DNA of 64,000 nucleotides from Paenibacillus sp. FSL W8-0426 (GTDB lineage: Bacteria > Bacillota > Bacilli > Paenibacillales > Paenibacillaceae): contig NZ_CP150203.1 in assembly GCF_037969725.1 (NCBI RefSeq), positions 5,780,001 to 5,844,000 of the forward strand, given 5' to 3'. A program made the translations under genes and the position numbers. Below the pieces are notes generated by a model that had not been told where the DNA came from, searched no databases, and saw only the letters and a list, made by a program, of their open reading frames with translations. This document shows, piece by piece, positions 18,415-26,652 of the stretch. Each line of letters opens with the position of its first letter. Position 1 is the first letter of the stretch.

Positions 18415-19185
18415 CTATCGTATTTCAAGGCCCAGCCTCTTCAAATAAACGCTAATGCGCTGTGTAAGTTCGTCTAAATCCGAACGCTGTTTCTCGGACA
18501 GTTGCTCTTCATTTACGGTGCCATCACTGGTTACGGTCAATGCTTCAATGCGCTTCATTTCCTCGTAGACAGCTTGGAAATCGGCATAGTCTTCCGCACT
18601 GAACATTTCCTTGGCCTGGGCAAACTGTTCTTTCCAAAACTGCTCTTCACCCATGATGATGTTATGTGACATCCTTATATCATGTGAACTAACTTGCTCT
18701 AGTTGAGTAAAGTAAGGTTCTAACTTCACGGCCAATGCTTCGTACTGCTGTCTGACTCCGTTATCCCATTGCTCGGGATGCAGTTGTCCATCCGGACCGG
18801 CTTGAGCAAGTGCAATTTTCCCCCACTGCTGGAGCAGACTCATAAAGGCGGTGTAATCTTCATTGCTAAAATGAGCCTTGGCGCCCTGCAATTTGGCTTC
18901 AAGCCGGGCATACTCTTCTACCGTCACGCCCAACGCCGCAACCGATTGTTGACTGCCATAGATGCCATCTGCCAAATAGGTGTAACCTGCATAGGCACCG
19001 GTAGGGATTAACAAGGCGATGCTAATGATGCCCGCAACCATCCATCTGCTGCTTCTTCTTTTGTTTATGGAACTGACTCTTTTTTCGATCTGCTGCATTA
19101 ATCGTTCCTTGCTTTCCGTCGGCACGGTCCATTGACCTGTCTGATCCTTGAATGCTTCGCGTAATTCGTTCTCCAATTCCTTCAT
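18415..19185 (-). CDS. Membrane-anchored anti-sigma-like protein (DUF3600-like)
   Basis: 256 residues. A cytoplasmic N-terminal segment of about 45 residues, one membrane span (WMVAGIISIALLIPTGAYAG), then an extracytoplasmic helical domain rich in Glu/Gln that resembles DUF3600. The ATG at 19183-19185 overlaps the sigma-factor stop (ATGA). By position and topology it should hold the ECF sigma at the membrane until a signal arrives; I infer this from context. No anti-sigma zinc (HxxxCxxC) motif is visible. Confidence 0.82.
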   Translation of the reverse strand: MKELENELREAFKDQTGQWTVPTESKERLMQQIEKRVSSINKRRSSRWMVAGIISIALLIPTGAYAGYTYLADGIYGSQQSVAALGVTVEEYARLEAKLQGAKAHFSNEDYTAFMSLLQQWGKIALAQAGPDGQLHPEQWDNGVRQQYEALAVKLEPYFTQLEQVSSHDIRMSHNIIMGEEQFWKEQFAQAKEMFSAEDYADFQAVYEEMKRIEALTVTSDGTVNEEQLSEKQRSDLDELTQRISVYLKRLGLEIR

Positions 19186-19763
19186 CCCCAATCCTCCACC
19201 TTTCTGCCTTCGATGAATTGTAAAATGCGCTTCTTCTGACGCAGCTTGCCCAATCCGGCATGGATGCGGGATTTCACCGTTCCAAGCGGAATATCCAGAA
19301 TCGTTGCAATCTCTTCCTGCGTATACTCGCTCAAATAATGGAGAGTAATGACTTGCCGCTGTTTGTAGGGTAATCGCTGTACTTGTTCCAGCAACGGACG
19401 ATGGGCCAGTTTGCTAACCAATTCGCCTGTAAAGTCTTGTTCCATGGCTGTGTCCGTTTTGTTCACCCGCTCGTTAAAGCGCAGACGAAGCAGTTTTTTT
19501 CGCCGATCGTTCTGAACGATACGCATGGCAATGCCCATCAGCCACGGGCGAAACGGACGCTGGGCATCAAATTTCTCCAGGGAGCGATACGCCTGAATGT
19601 AAACTTCCTGCACCAAGTCCTCCGCATCGCTCGCATGCCTCACCAAAAAACGAACGGTGCGATACACGTCCTGCACTGTCTTTTCATAGATTTCCCCATA
19701 TGCTTCGTGGTCCCCCGCACGCGACAGTTTAACCAAAGTTATGAATTGTTCATTGTCATCCAT
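19182..19763 (-). CDS. ECF-type RNA polymerase sigma factor
   Basis: 193 residues. Region 2 (DAEDLVQEVYIQAYRSLEKF) and region 4 (LPYKQRQVITLHYLSEYTQEEIATILDIPLGTVKSRIHAGL) are intact, with no sigma 1 or 3 domain, so this is an extracytoplasmic-function sigma. AGGAGAG lies upstream of the ATG. It is coupled to the anti-sigma-like gene; target promoters cannot be read from this window. Confidence 0.94.
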   Translation of the reverse strand: MDDNEQFITLVKLSRAGDHEAYGEIYEKTVQDVYRTVRFLVRHASDAEDLVQEVYIQAYRSLEKFDAQRPFRPWLMGIAMRIVQNDRRKKLLRLRFNERVNKTDTAMEQDFTGELVSKLAHRPLLEQVQRLPYKQRQVITLHYLSEYTQEEIATILDIPLGTVKSRIHAGLGKLRQKKRILQFIEGRKVEDWG

Positions 19764-19991
19764 AAGTCTCTCCTCTCTGCAGCCTTTACTATATATTGTC
19801 GCGGGAAGCAGATATCGTTCGATTTATTTGAAGGTGAAGTCGTCGTAGTCAGAGGTCCTTCATTTCCAAAGCCAACCAAACAACATTTTAGAATGGAATC
19901 CGCAACAATCCACTGAAGAATTTATGTGTGTGTTGACAGCACATTCGTGCTGTATAAAATTTCTAAGAGACAACACACTTCAACAATATGA

Positions 19992-20031
19992 AAAAAGCGT
20001 GACCTGCTGTGTCGTTCTACAGTCCACGCTT
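19992..20031 (-). terminator. Terminator of the membrane-protein gene
   Basis: AAGCGTG / CACGCTT outer stem with an inner CTGT / ACAG pairing. On the minus strand it is followed by CTTTTTT. Confidence 0.75.
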
Positions 20032-20037
20032 TATTAT

Positions 20038-20421
20038 TCAGTAAATGAAAAGGAGTATTATTAAAAGTATGGGCCCCGAAAGTGTCATTATTATAGAAAA
20101 CTTCTTGTTTTGTATAAATTGGACTAAATAAAACACCAAAGAACCTGCCATAAAAATAAAGAATAGCGGCCAGTATCCTATAGATGCTATACCTCCTAAA
20201 AGTATATATAGTAAGGAACATAGGAAAAACTTTGATTCTTTATTATATTTAAAGAGAATGGCATATAAGGCGATCCCCAATATACAACTAACGTAGACGT
20301 ATAATGTGATCATTCCAAGTTGAAATTTGATGTATTCACTATGAATGGGGACGAAAAGGAAATAAATCAGTATACCTACCAATAAAGAACTGCCAGCCCC
20401 CCTTAAGTATCTAACAAACAA
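20038..20421 (-). CDS. Four-span membrane protein
   Basis: 127 residues and about four to five hydrophobic helices, ending right before a terminator. I start it at a TTG (LFVRYLRGAGSSLLVG) placed 7 bases after AAAGGGGG; the longer frame adds 20 residues upstream of that site. The opening with a basic loop followed by membrane spans resembles small uncharacterised Bacillus/Paenibacillus membrane proteins. Function unknown. Confidence 0.65.
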   Translation of the reverse strand: MFVRYLRGAGSSLLVGILIYFLFVPIHSEYIKFQLGMITLYVYVSCILGIALYAILFKYNKESKFFLCSLLYILLGGIASIGYWPLFFIFMAGSLVFYLVQFIQNKKFSIIMTLSGPILLIILLFIY

Positions 20422-20607
20422 AATTAGGCCCCCTTTCTTTAAATAACTATTTTTCCACCCTCCAATGTCGTACTCGAACATATATTGTTTGAATATTACT
20501 CACCTGCCTGAAGGTCTTTTATCGAGATTAAACAGGCGTATTTTCTTCCCCATATTCCCCTGCTTTTTAAAAACAGTACGGTTATATCCTAACACATTTT
20601 GGAAGCA

Positions 20608-20690
20608 TCCTGCCCGTATGTTGAACAAAAGCAGCCGATCATTTTGATCAACTGCTTTCTTTTTAAGTCATCGTTTCCCGTTAGCGTACC
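20608..20690 (-). repeat. attC-like repeat, full copy A
   Basis: Left edge CCTGCCCGTATGTTGAAC, hairpin AGCAGCCGATCA / TGATCAACTGCT, right edge TCGTTTCCCGTTAGCG. It lies directly downstream of the degraded DHFR gene (minus strand). Confidence 0.75.
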
Positions 20691-20711
20691 AGCTTAAGTG
20701 ACAAGGTCATT

Positions 20712-21232
20712 TTACCGTCTGTAAACGAGACCTATGGCTCCAGAATCAAAGGTCTTGTTTTCGATTAGCTTAAGATTGATCTTCTCCTTGAGGCCTTGGA
20801 ATAACGGTACTCCCTTACCGATCAGGACTGGAGAAACCGTAATATTTTACTCATCAATCAAATCAAGTTGCATAAGGTGGTGTGCAAATCTAGGACTGCC
20901 GAGGATGGCCCATATCCTTGCCTGGCTGCTGTTTGAGGTTATTGATCTCTTCCTTGACTCCTTCTTTCACGAGTCTGGAATTATTCCATTCGACTTTCTC
21001 CAGCGTCGTGGAAAAAATGATTTGGCTGTCTTTTCGATCCACTCGGCATGATTCCGTTCATGCTGCGAAGCTGAGGGGTTCGAAGGCACAGATTGCCAGT
21101 AACTGTGCATCATCTGATAAGTCCCACGCCCCCCAAATGACAATGTCGCTCCAAATCAGCATCGTAGGAAACCCAGCCAATGTCCATTTCACCATTCGGC
21201 CCTTCTACAAAACCGTCAAGCGATAAGTGAAT
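20712..21232 (-). pseudogene. Dihydrofolate reductase/RibD-like pseudogene
   Basis: Pieces of a DHFR-like (RibD C-terminal) protein are readable in changing frames: HLSLDGFVEGPNGEMD, GTYQMM, HAEWIEK, EKVEWNN, LVKEGVKEEI, LGSPRFAHHLMQLDLIDE and SPVLIGKGVPLFQGL, ending LVYRR. An extra C after KDMG shifts the frame, an in-frame TAA follows LIDE, and the first 25% carries a deletion and shift. It is fused upstream to an AraC fragment. An intact homologue sits at 32501-33055. Confidence 0.8.
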
Positions 21233-21559
21233 GTTTTTGCCAGATTCCCTACATTCACCAGGCGTTATCCCATATTCGCGTTTAAACGCACGTATGTAGG
21301 TTTGCTCATGTTCATAACCGCATTCGATGGCAATGTCTAGAACCCGCTTCTCAGTTTGCATCAAATCTTCTAAGCTGAAGGCTAGCTTTCGAGAGCGGAT
21401 ATAGCTTTGCAGCGGTACGCCAAAAGCGAACTTGAAAAGTCGACGTAAGTGAACCGTGGAGATTGGAAGATCGTTCAGATATTCTGTCTCGCTCGTACCA
21501 GTAATATTTTCTTCGATTCGGGACAGGAGCTCAGAAAGAATTTTGTATGGTTGTATAGC
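21233..21559 (-). pseudogene. AraC-type DNA-binding domain remnant
   Basis: The frame reads ELLSRIEENITG, then VHLRRLFKFAFGVPLQSYIR and DIAIECGYEHEQTYIRAFKR, the two helix-turn-helix units of an AraC protein. No usable start codon exists (an AGGAGAG site is followed by GTG ACA TAG). At GECRESGKN it runs straight into the DHFR remnant, so the effector domain is gone. A deletion joining two neighbouring genes is the likely cause. Confidence 0.75.
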
Positions 21560-21697
21560 CTATGTCACTCTCCTAATATGTTTTTGTTCCTTAGAATTTA
21601 TAATGGACCTTATTTGCTACTAGTAAAATAATACCAAAGATGGGAATTATATTCATTTTTTTGAATACTGACGATGAAGATCCGATTATCTACATTG

Positions 21698-22051
21698 TCA
21701 ATCTTTTCGACGGGCGACATGGAGAACAGCGCCCCAGTGACGGGAAACCGACTTTTCTGGACGACTTTTCTGGACGACTTTTCTGGACGACTTTTAAGAC
21801 GAACTCGGATTTCGTTGAACAGTTTGTCGCGTTTCCATTCTTCCATACAGCCCGCTTTTCTCAATCTCATCGTTTTGAATTTCACGGAAGAAGGGTCTCC
21901 ACCGTCTGGAAATACGTGATCTGCGTTCCAAAATGCGAGGTATCCGCCGGGACGAAGGACCTGCAATGTCTTAATGTATTGTTCAAATGACTCACGCAAC
22001 TTCATTTGAGATAAACTTGGACACCAGCTTAAGCATCTCCGGTTCTCGCAT
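21698..22051 (-). pseudogene. SAM-dependent methyltransferase pseudogene
   Basis: A normal start remains (AAAGGAG site, ATG, MREPEMLKLVSKF), but the SAM-binding region is deleted. The sequence then resumes as FEQYIKTLQVLRPGGYLAFW and NADHVFPDGGDP, shifts frame, and ends SRHWGAVLHVARRKD plus stop (TGA at 21698-21700). A 13-base unit (GGACGACTTTTCT type) is repeated three times at about 21756-21795, adding another frame change. Clearly non-functional. Confidence 0.8.
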
Positions 22052-22184
22052 CCCTTTACTCCTTTAGCGTAAAGAACCACTGAATATCTTTCTTATTTAG
22101 AAATGCTCCGTTTTGTCTAGAGATTCAAGTACCACAACGAGGATTTCACTACCCTTTTTTTCTTTGTCTTTCACTTCACTTATT

Positions 22185-23168
22185 TTAAGTAGAATTACGT
22201 ATAATCAGCGAAGTTTTGTAGGTTTTCGCTATAGGAGCAGATCGCATCCCCTTCAATCTCCGGGTAAGACATGCTGTAACATCCCTGGCCATTTCGGGAA
22301 CACAATTGGTTAATGTGGTCAGTTCCGGATTAGTCATCAATCCCACAGGATGATTATCAAATCCGATGACGGACATTTCTTGAGGCACGGATATCCCCTT
22401 TTGCTTTGCTGCTTTCAATAAACCTGTAGCTACAAAGTCACTACCTGTTATCATTCCATCCGGCAATTGATCAGAAGTAAATAATTGTTCTCCCAAGGCA
22501 TAACCATCTTCCATAGTCACCAGACCCATATAACATTGTGATTTCGTACACGCAAGGCCGAATTGTTGGTGAGCCCGTTGAAACCCGTTCCATCTTTTCT
22601 CTTGCAATAGTGTCAGATGATCCATACAGAAGAATAGATGACGGCGCCCCTTGGACAGCAAATAGGCTGTCGCTTGAAAGACCGCATCTTCTTCATCCAA
22701 TCGAAAGACATCGAGAAACTCTCCGTCCATCGCTTCGTTGCATATGATTCCAATGTAAGAACCTATATATTCTTTAATTTCTCTCTCCGAGAAATGGGAA
22801 TGAGCAATAACAACGGCATCCATTTCTCGACGTAACAATCGGGCATACACATCACGTTCATACTCGGGGGATGATTCAGTCTGATAGATGACAAGTTGAT
22901 ACCCCATCGAGCCTAAAGATCGACTTAATGCACTAACAAGCTGACTGAAATAGGGATGCTCCACATCCGGGACAAGCACACCGATATGATTGCTGGCCTG
23001 TAGACGCAACTGAACCCCCTGCGTATTGCGGACATATCCCAGCTCCGTAATGGCTCTCTGTACTTTTTGCCTGCTTTCAACAGATACATGAGGATGGTCG
23101 TTTAACACACGTGATACCGTCGACTTGGAGAGACCGCTTATACGTGAAATATCCATTATGGTAGGCAA
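22185..23168 (-). CDS. LacI-family transcriptional repressor
   Basis: 327 residues. N-terminal helix-turn-helix (IMDISRISGLSKSTVSRVLNDHPHVS), then a periplasmic-binding-protein-like sugar-sensing domain (HIGVLVPDVEHPYFSQLV ... MSVIGFDNHPVGLMTNPELTT). I start it at the TTG (PTIMDISR) spaced 6 bases from GATGAGGTG. It is divergent from a HAD phosphatase gene, with a perfect palindromic operator between them, so it probably represses that gene and itself. The effector is unknown. Confidence 0.92.
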   Translation of the reverse strand: MPTIMDISRISGLSKSTVSRVLNDHPHVSVESRQKVQRAITELGYVRNTQGVQLRLQASNHIGVLVPDVEHPYFSQLVSALSRSLGSMGYQLVIYQTESSPEYERDVYARLLRREMDAVVIAHSHFSEREIKEYIGSYIGIICNEAMDGEFLDVFRLDEEDAVFQATAYLLSKGRRHLFFCMDHLTLLQEKRWNGFQRAHQQFGLACTKSQCYMGLVTMEDGYALGEQLFTSDQLPDGMITGSDFVATGLLKAAKQKGISVPQEMSVIGFDNHPVGLMTNPELTTLTNCVPEMARDVTACLTRRLKGMRSAPIAKTYKTSLIIRNST

Positions 23169-23190
23169 AATTAACACCTCATCTAAAGTA

Positions 23191-23221
23191 TTGACCTGGG
23201 AACGTTCCCTGCAATTATGAT
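23191..23221 (+). promoter_or_regulatory. Promoter with LacI-type operator
   Basis: The 12-bp perfect palindrome GGGAACGTTCCC (23198-23209), with the central CG of LacI-family operators, lies between a TTGACC -35 (23191-23196) and a TATGAT -10 (23216-23221; 19-base spacer). Repressor binding here would block transcription of the phosphatase gene. Confidence 0.65.
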
Positions 23222-23253
23222 ATCGTTAACAAACTGTAGGAGGAGTCACACTT

Positions 23254-24081
23254 ATGGAAGTCATCTATACCCCCGCTGTAACCGAATATCTGATATTGTT
23301 TGATTTTGACGAAACGTATTACCCGCATGAATGTTTGCCTGAACAACTCAACATGGTGTACGAACTGGAAAAATACCTCCAGCAGCTTGCCAGAAATCAT
23401 CAAGTAAAGATAGCTTGGGTCACCGGAAGCAGTGTTCAGCAAATTCAAGCAAAAATGAAAATAGCCGGTATGACACAGCTCCCCCATTTTATAGCGAGCA
23501 ATCTGGGCACAGAGATGTGGGAAGTCGAGCCTGACGGACAACTGGTCACTGTTCCTTCATGGGCAAAGATTATACAGGCATCCGGATTCTCTCGAAGAGA
23601 TGTAGAAGATTTAATTAGCGAATTAAAATCAACATTTAACATTGTCCTTCACGAACAGACTCAATTTGGTCAATCTGGATATAAAATGAACTACTATTAT
23701 TATCCGGTATCGGCATCCAGAACCCAATATGATATAAGTATCATCAGGCACCTGGCTGCAAATTACGGGATCGGAATTAATATTAATATTTGCAATCCCA
23801 AGGCGGGTGATCCGGAGAACGCATATGATGTCGATTTTATCCCCGCAGGAACTGGAAAGAAAGCGGCTGTGCAATTCCTGATGGATTATAGTCAGGTACT
23901 CCTCTCCAAAACATTGGCCTTCGGTGACAGTGGAAATGACATCGAGATGCTTCGGATGGTTGCCCATGGATATCTTCTCCAGAATGCAACGGCAGAGGCA
24001 AAGTCATGCCACAACAACATTGCCCCTTTTCCTTACGCCGAGGGAATTTTGCATGTATGCAGAAATTTCTTTGGGGAGTAA
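23254..24081 (+). CDS. HAD-family phosphatase (sucrose-phosphatase-like)
   Basis: 275 residues of the HAD superfamily with a type-IIB cap. Motif I FDFDET (residues about 16-21), motif II TGSS (about 57), a Lys in the AGTGKKAA segment, and motif III AFGDSGNDIEML (about 227-238) are complete. Architecture resembles Cof-type and sucrose-6-phosphate phosphatases. Ribosome site GGAGGAG. Divergent from the LacI regulator, suggesting a sugar phosphate as substrate (inference). Confidence 0.88.
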   Translation: MEVIYTPAVTEYLILFDFDETYYPHECLPEQLNMVYELEKYLQQLARNHQVKIAWVTGSSVQQIQAKMKIAGMTQLPHFIASNLGTEMWEVEPDGQLVTVPSWAKIIQASGFSRRDVEDLISELKSTFNIVLHEQTQFGQSGYKMNYYYYPVSASRTQYDISIIRHLAANYGIGININICNPKAGDPENAYDVDFIPAGTGKKAAVQFLMDYSQVLLSKTLAFGDSGNDIEMLRMVAHGYLLQNATAEAKSCHNNIAPFPYAEGILHVCRNFFGE

Positions 24082-24120
24082 TTCATATTATGGCGTTTGC
24101 TCAGCTATTGTACAATATAC

Positions 24121-24159
24121 AAATACCGCCGCTTTCCTTTAGGGAGAAGGGCGGTATTT
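24121..24159 (+). terminator. Terminator of the phosphatase gene
   Basis: AAATACCGCC / GGCGGTATTT, 10-bp perfect stem with a 19-nt loop. Confidence 0.65.
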
Positions 24160-24234
24160 ACATATTGACGGTTGGAAATCCAGTTAGCCTGTATCCATGG
24201 CCTTTAAAAATTGAAATGGATACATAACTTGAGG

Positions 24235-24815
24235 TTATTCCAGAAGCCCAGCCTCCCTGGCTTTCAGCACCGCTTCCTCACGGTTGCGGACTCCCAGTTT
24301 CAAATAAGCCGATGACGCATAGTTTCGAACCGTACCATCGGATAAATACAATTCGGAAGCAATGCTTTTATATCGCAGCCCTTTGGACACGAATTGTAAA
24401 ATTTCAAGTTCCCGCGGTGATAAATCATAGGCCGAGGAGACTTTGATTGACGAATGGTCATCGCCGCTATTGTCCGCTTCCAGTTGGGCAAATAATTTGT
24501 GTGACATGCCCTGATCGATCAGCGTGCCACCGCGATGGACGGTGCGAATCGTTTCAGCCAGCTCTAACGGCTGCATGGACTTCAATAGGTATCCATCCAC
24601 CCCGCTTCGCATTGCCTCCATAGCCTGTTTGGTATCCTCGAACGTGGTGAAAATCAGAATCCGGATGTTGGGCCACGATTCTTTTATCGGACGGGATGTT
24701 CGGCATTTCAACATCCATAGCACCAGTTGCGGCCTAACTTGCCTGCACAGCTCGATCGCTTGCTCGCCATCCTCAGCCGTCCCGACAATACTGAGCCTGA
24801 ATGATTTTATAAATA
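24235..24815 (-). pseudogene. NarL/FixJ-type response regulator pseudogene
   Basis: The C-terminal LuxR helix-turn-helix (LSPRELEILQFVSKGLRYKSIA) and the later receiver (PNIRILIFTTFEDTKQAMEAM) are intact. The receiver start with its acidic pocket is missing: the frame begins LSIVGTAEDGEQAIELCRQV, then the phospho-Asp segment MDVEMPN lies in another frame, followed by a small deletion. No partner kinase is nearby. It may still make a truncated DNA-binding protein from an internal start. Confidence 0.7.
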
Positions 24816-24972
24816 ATTAAAGGGAAAAATGCCAAATGTGGTCTGGCTGCAAAGAAGGCACGTCGATAGAAGGTTTTTAACAAGAAATTTTTTTTGACTG
24901 TGTCGATTTCAGTGATACGCATTCGTCGTATGAATGTAAGACAAAAAACAGATGAAAGGTTGTTGAACAATC

Positions 24973-25368
24973 ATGGGAGCACAAATGAACGCTTATCTGA
25001 TGTCGGGGGATGCAAGAAGCCAGGCAAATTACTATATCGAGGCACTCGGTGGGGAAATCCAGTTTGTCAGTACATACGGGGATGCGCCCGGCGCGCCCGA
25101 GGCAATGAAGGATAAAGTGATGCACTTGGCGATCACGGTGGCGGGAACGAATTCGTTGATGCTGTCCGACGTGTTTGAGCCGGTATCGTATAACCGGAGT
25201 GTCAGTCTCTCATTAACGTATAATGATGAGGCTGAAGCGAGAGCGGCCTATGCCAAGCTAAGCGAAGGCGGAGAAAGCAAGTATCCTTTTGCCCTTCAGC
25301 CATGGGGTGCTTATTATGGAGAGATTATTGATCAATTCGGAGTTACGTGGATGATCACTAAAATGTAG
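24973..25368 (+). CDS. VOC-family (PhnB-like) protein
   Basis: 131 residues with the PhnB/3-demethylubiquinone-methyltransferase-like VOC fold: MNAYLMSGDARSQANYYIEALGG at the start, VMHLAITVAGTNSLMLSD in the middle, and PWGAYYGEIIDQFGVTWMI at the end. Substrate unknown. The ribosome site is weak; an internal ATG at 24985 behind GGGAG is an alternative start. A terminator lies at 25416-25446. Confidence 0.85.
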   Translation: MGAQMNAYLMSGDARSQANYYIEALGGEIQFVSTYGDAPGAPEAMKDKVMHLAITVAGTNSLMLSDVFEPVSYNRSVSLSLTYNDEAEARAAYAKLSEGGESKYPFALQPWGAYYGEIIDQFGVTWMITKM

Positions 25369-25415
25369 TTGTAGGAATCAACCCTTTGAGAATTTGATGA
25401 TGATCATTTCCGGAA

Positions 25416-25446
25416 GGCAGTCGACATTAGGATCGGCTGTCTTTTT
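25416..25446 (+). terminator. Terminator of the VOC gene
   Basis: GGCAGTCGA / TCGGCTGTC, 9 pairs with two G-U, followed by TTTTT. Confidence 0.7.
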
Positions 25447-25486
25447 CGTTCGGAAACTTCTAAATCATACATGTTCCTTTTTGTCA

Positions 25487-25508
25487 TTAAACTAACCTGC
25501 CCGTTTTC
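25487..25508 (-). repeat. attC-like repeat, left edge only
   Basis: TTAAACTAACCTGCCCGTT matches the left edge of the full repeats. It abuts the broken end of the aldo/keto reductase fragment. Confidence 0.6.
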
Positions 25509-25592
25509 CGCTCCCCCATCTCCATATTCTTCAGCAGTATCAATCAGAGTAAGCCCATTTCTAATACCATAACGCAGCTTACGATACTGCAT
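25505..25592 (-). pseudogene. Aldo/keto reductase N-terminal fragment
   Basis: Reads MQYRKLRYGIRNGLTLIDTA then EEYGDGGAE, the beginning of an AKR with the catalytic-loop part (DTAxxYG) but with an internal deletion after MQYRKL. The homology stops exactly where the repeat edge begins; the frame continues into junk for about 30 codons (to 25404). An intact unrelated AKR is at 56162. Confidence 0.75.
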
Positions 25593-25779
25593 TGAAACAA
25601 AACCTCCCGCAAAATAATAGGCACATCATGTGTTGATCTACCGTTAATAACTTAAAACAACCAATCACAGTAAGCGGCTACGTTTTTATGTAATCGTTCA
25701 AATAGGTTAATCCAACCTTACTGCTAATTTTGTATTACCTGTTTGCTCCATCTAACCTTAGAATACAAGTATTTCCTTA

Positions 25780-26484
25780 CTACTTTTCTTCTTTATTTGA
25801 GATTACATTAAGAAGATTATTTAAAGAACCTATACCATGTACCTGCTCAAGCAACGCTTTATCAATGTATTGAAGAGACTCATGAGCAATTTGCTTAATT
25901 TGAGCAATGCTATTATTATCAATCCCCGATAATACCTCACGAACAATATCCAATGAGTAAGCTACTCTTTGAACCGTTCGAATAATAAATACCTTGCGAA
26001 TATCAGATGGACTGTATATACGGAATCCACTATCTTTGTCTCGCTCAGGTCTGATTAATCCTTCCTTCTCCCAATGCCGAATTGCAGAAGTAGACACATT
26101 CGCTTCTTTAGCTAACTCTCCGATTGTAAACGAATCTTTATAACTGTACTTGGGGAGATCTGTCATTTCTTTCAAATCAAGCATATCGACAGTTCTTTGT
26201 GCGACTTCCCTTTCTGCATGAAGGTTAACTTGAGCTTTATTAATCAGCCATAAAGCATTAAGTATATCCCCATTTATGATGAGTGGCATAACCTCTCGGA
26301 CCAAATTCATTCCAAAACCTGCGTACATTGCACGTATGCACTCAAAATAAGCCTCATGTTCCTTTGTATAATTGCGATACCCGTTGGCCGCTCTTTCGAC
26401 CTTTGGAATAAGTCCCCAAGCTTCATAATGCCTTAATGCGCTGGTACTTATCTTCAATTTCCTTGCTATCTCGATCCCTTTCAT
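25780..26484 (-). CDS. Double-domain MerR-family regulator
   Basis: 234 residues carrying two MerR helix-turn-helix domains: residues 1-60 (EIARKLKISTSALRHYEAWG) and about 115-190 (TIGELAKEANVSTSAIRHWEKEGLI ... GFRIYSPSDIRKVF), each with its own wing. Most MerR proteins have one domain and dimerise, so this looks like an internal duplication. ATG with a GGGGAAG site. It is divergent from a VOC/helical-repeat protein and a long inverted repeat lies between. Confidence 0.9.
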   Translation of the reverse strand: MKGIEIARKLKISTSALRHYEAWGLIPKVERAANGYRNYTKEHEAYFECIRAMYAGFGMNLVREVMPLIINGDILNALWLINKAQVNLHAEREVAQRTVDMLDLKEMTDLPKYSYKDSFTIGELAKEANVSTSAIRHWEKEGLIRPERDKDSGFRIYSPSDIRKVFIIRTVQRVAYSLDIVREVLSGIDNNSIAQIKQIAHESLQYIDKALLEQVHGIGSLNNLLNVISNKEEK

Positions 26485-26537
26485 CTCGCTTCCCCTTTTA
26501 TCCTTTACTTAGTCGTTAAACCAGATGACGGCTTTTT

Positions 26538-26612
26538 CTCTCTTATCATTATAAAAAAGGGATATAATAAATAAAACATTAGCATTTGCATGAGTGTTTT
26601 ATGATAAGAGAG
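26538..26612. promoter_or_regulatory. Divergent regulatory region with 12-bp inverted repeat
   Basis: CTCTCTTATCAT (26538-26549) and ATGATAAGAGAG (26601-26612) are perfect complements 51 bases apart and flank the AT-rich core (GATATAATAAAT) of the promoter region between the MerR-like and VOC genes. Likely paired operator sites for the double-domain regulator. Confidence 0.55.
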
Positions 26613-26652
26613 TAATTATGTTAATCAGCCACTTTTCGAGGAGGTTGTACTC

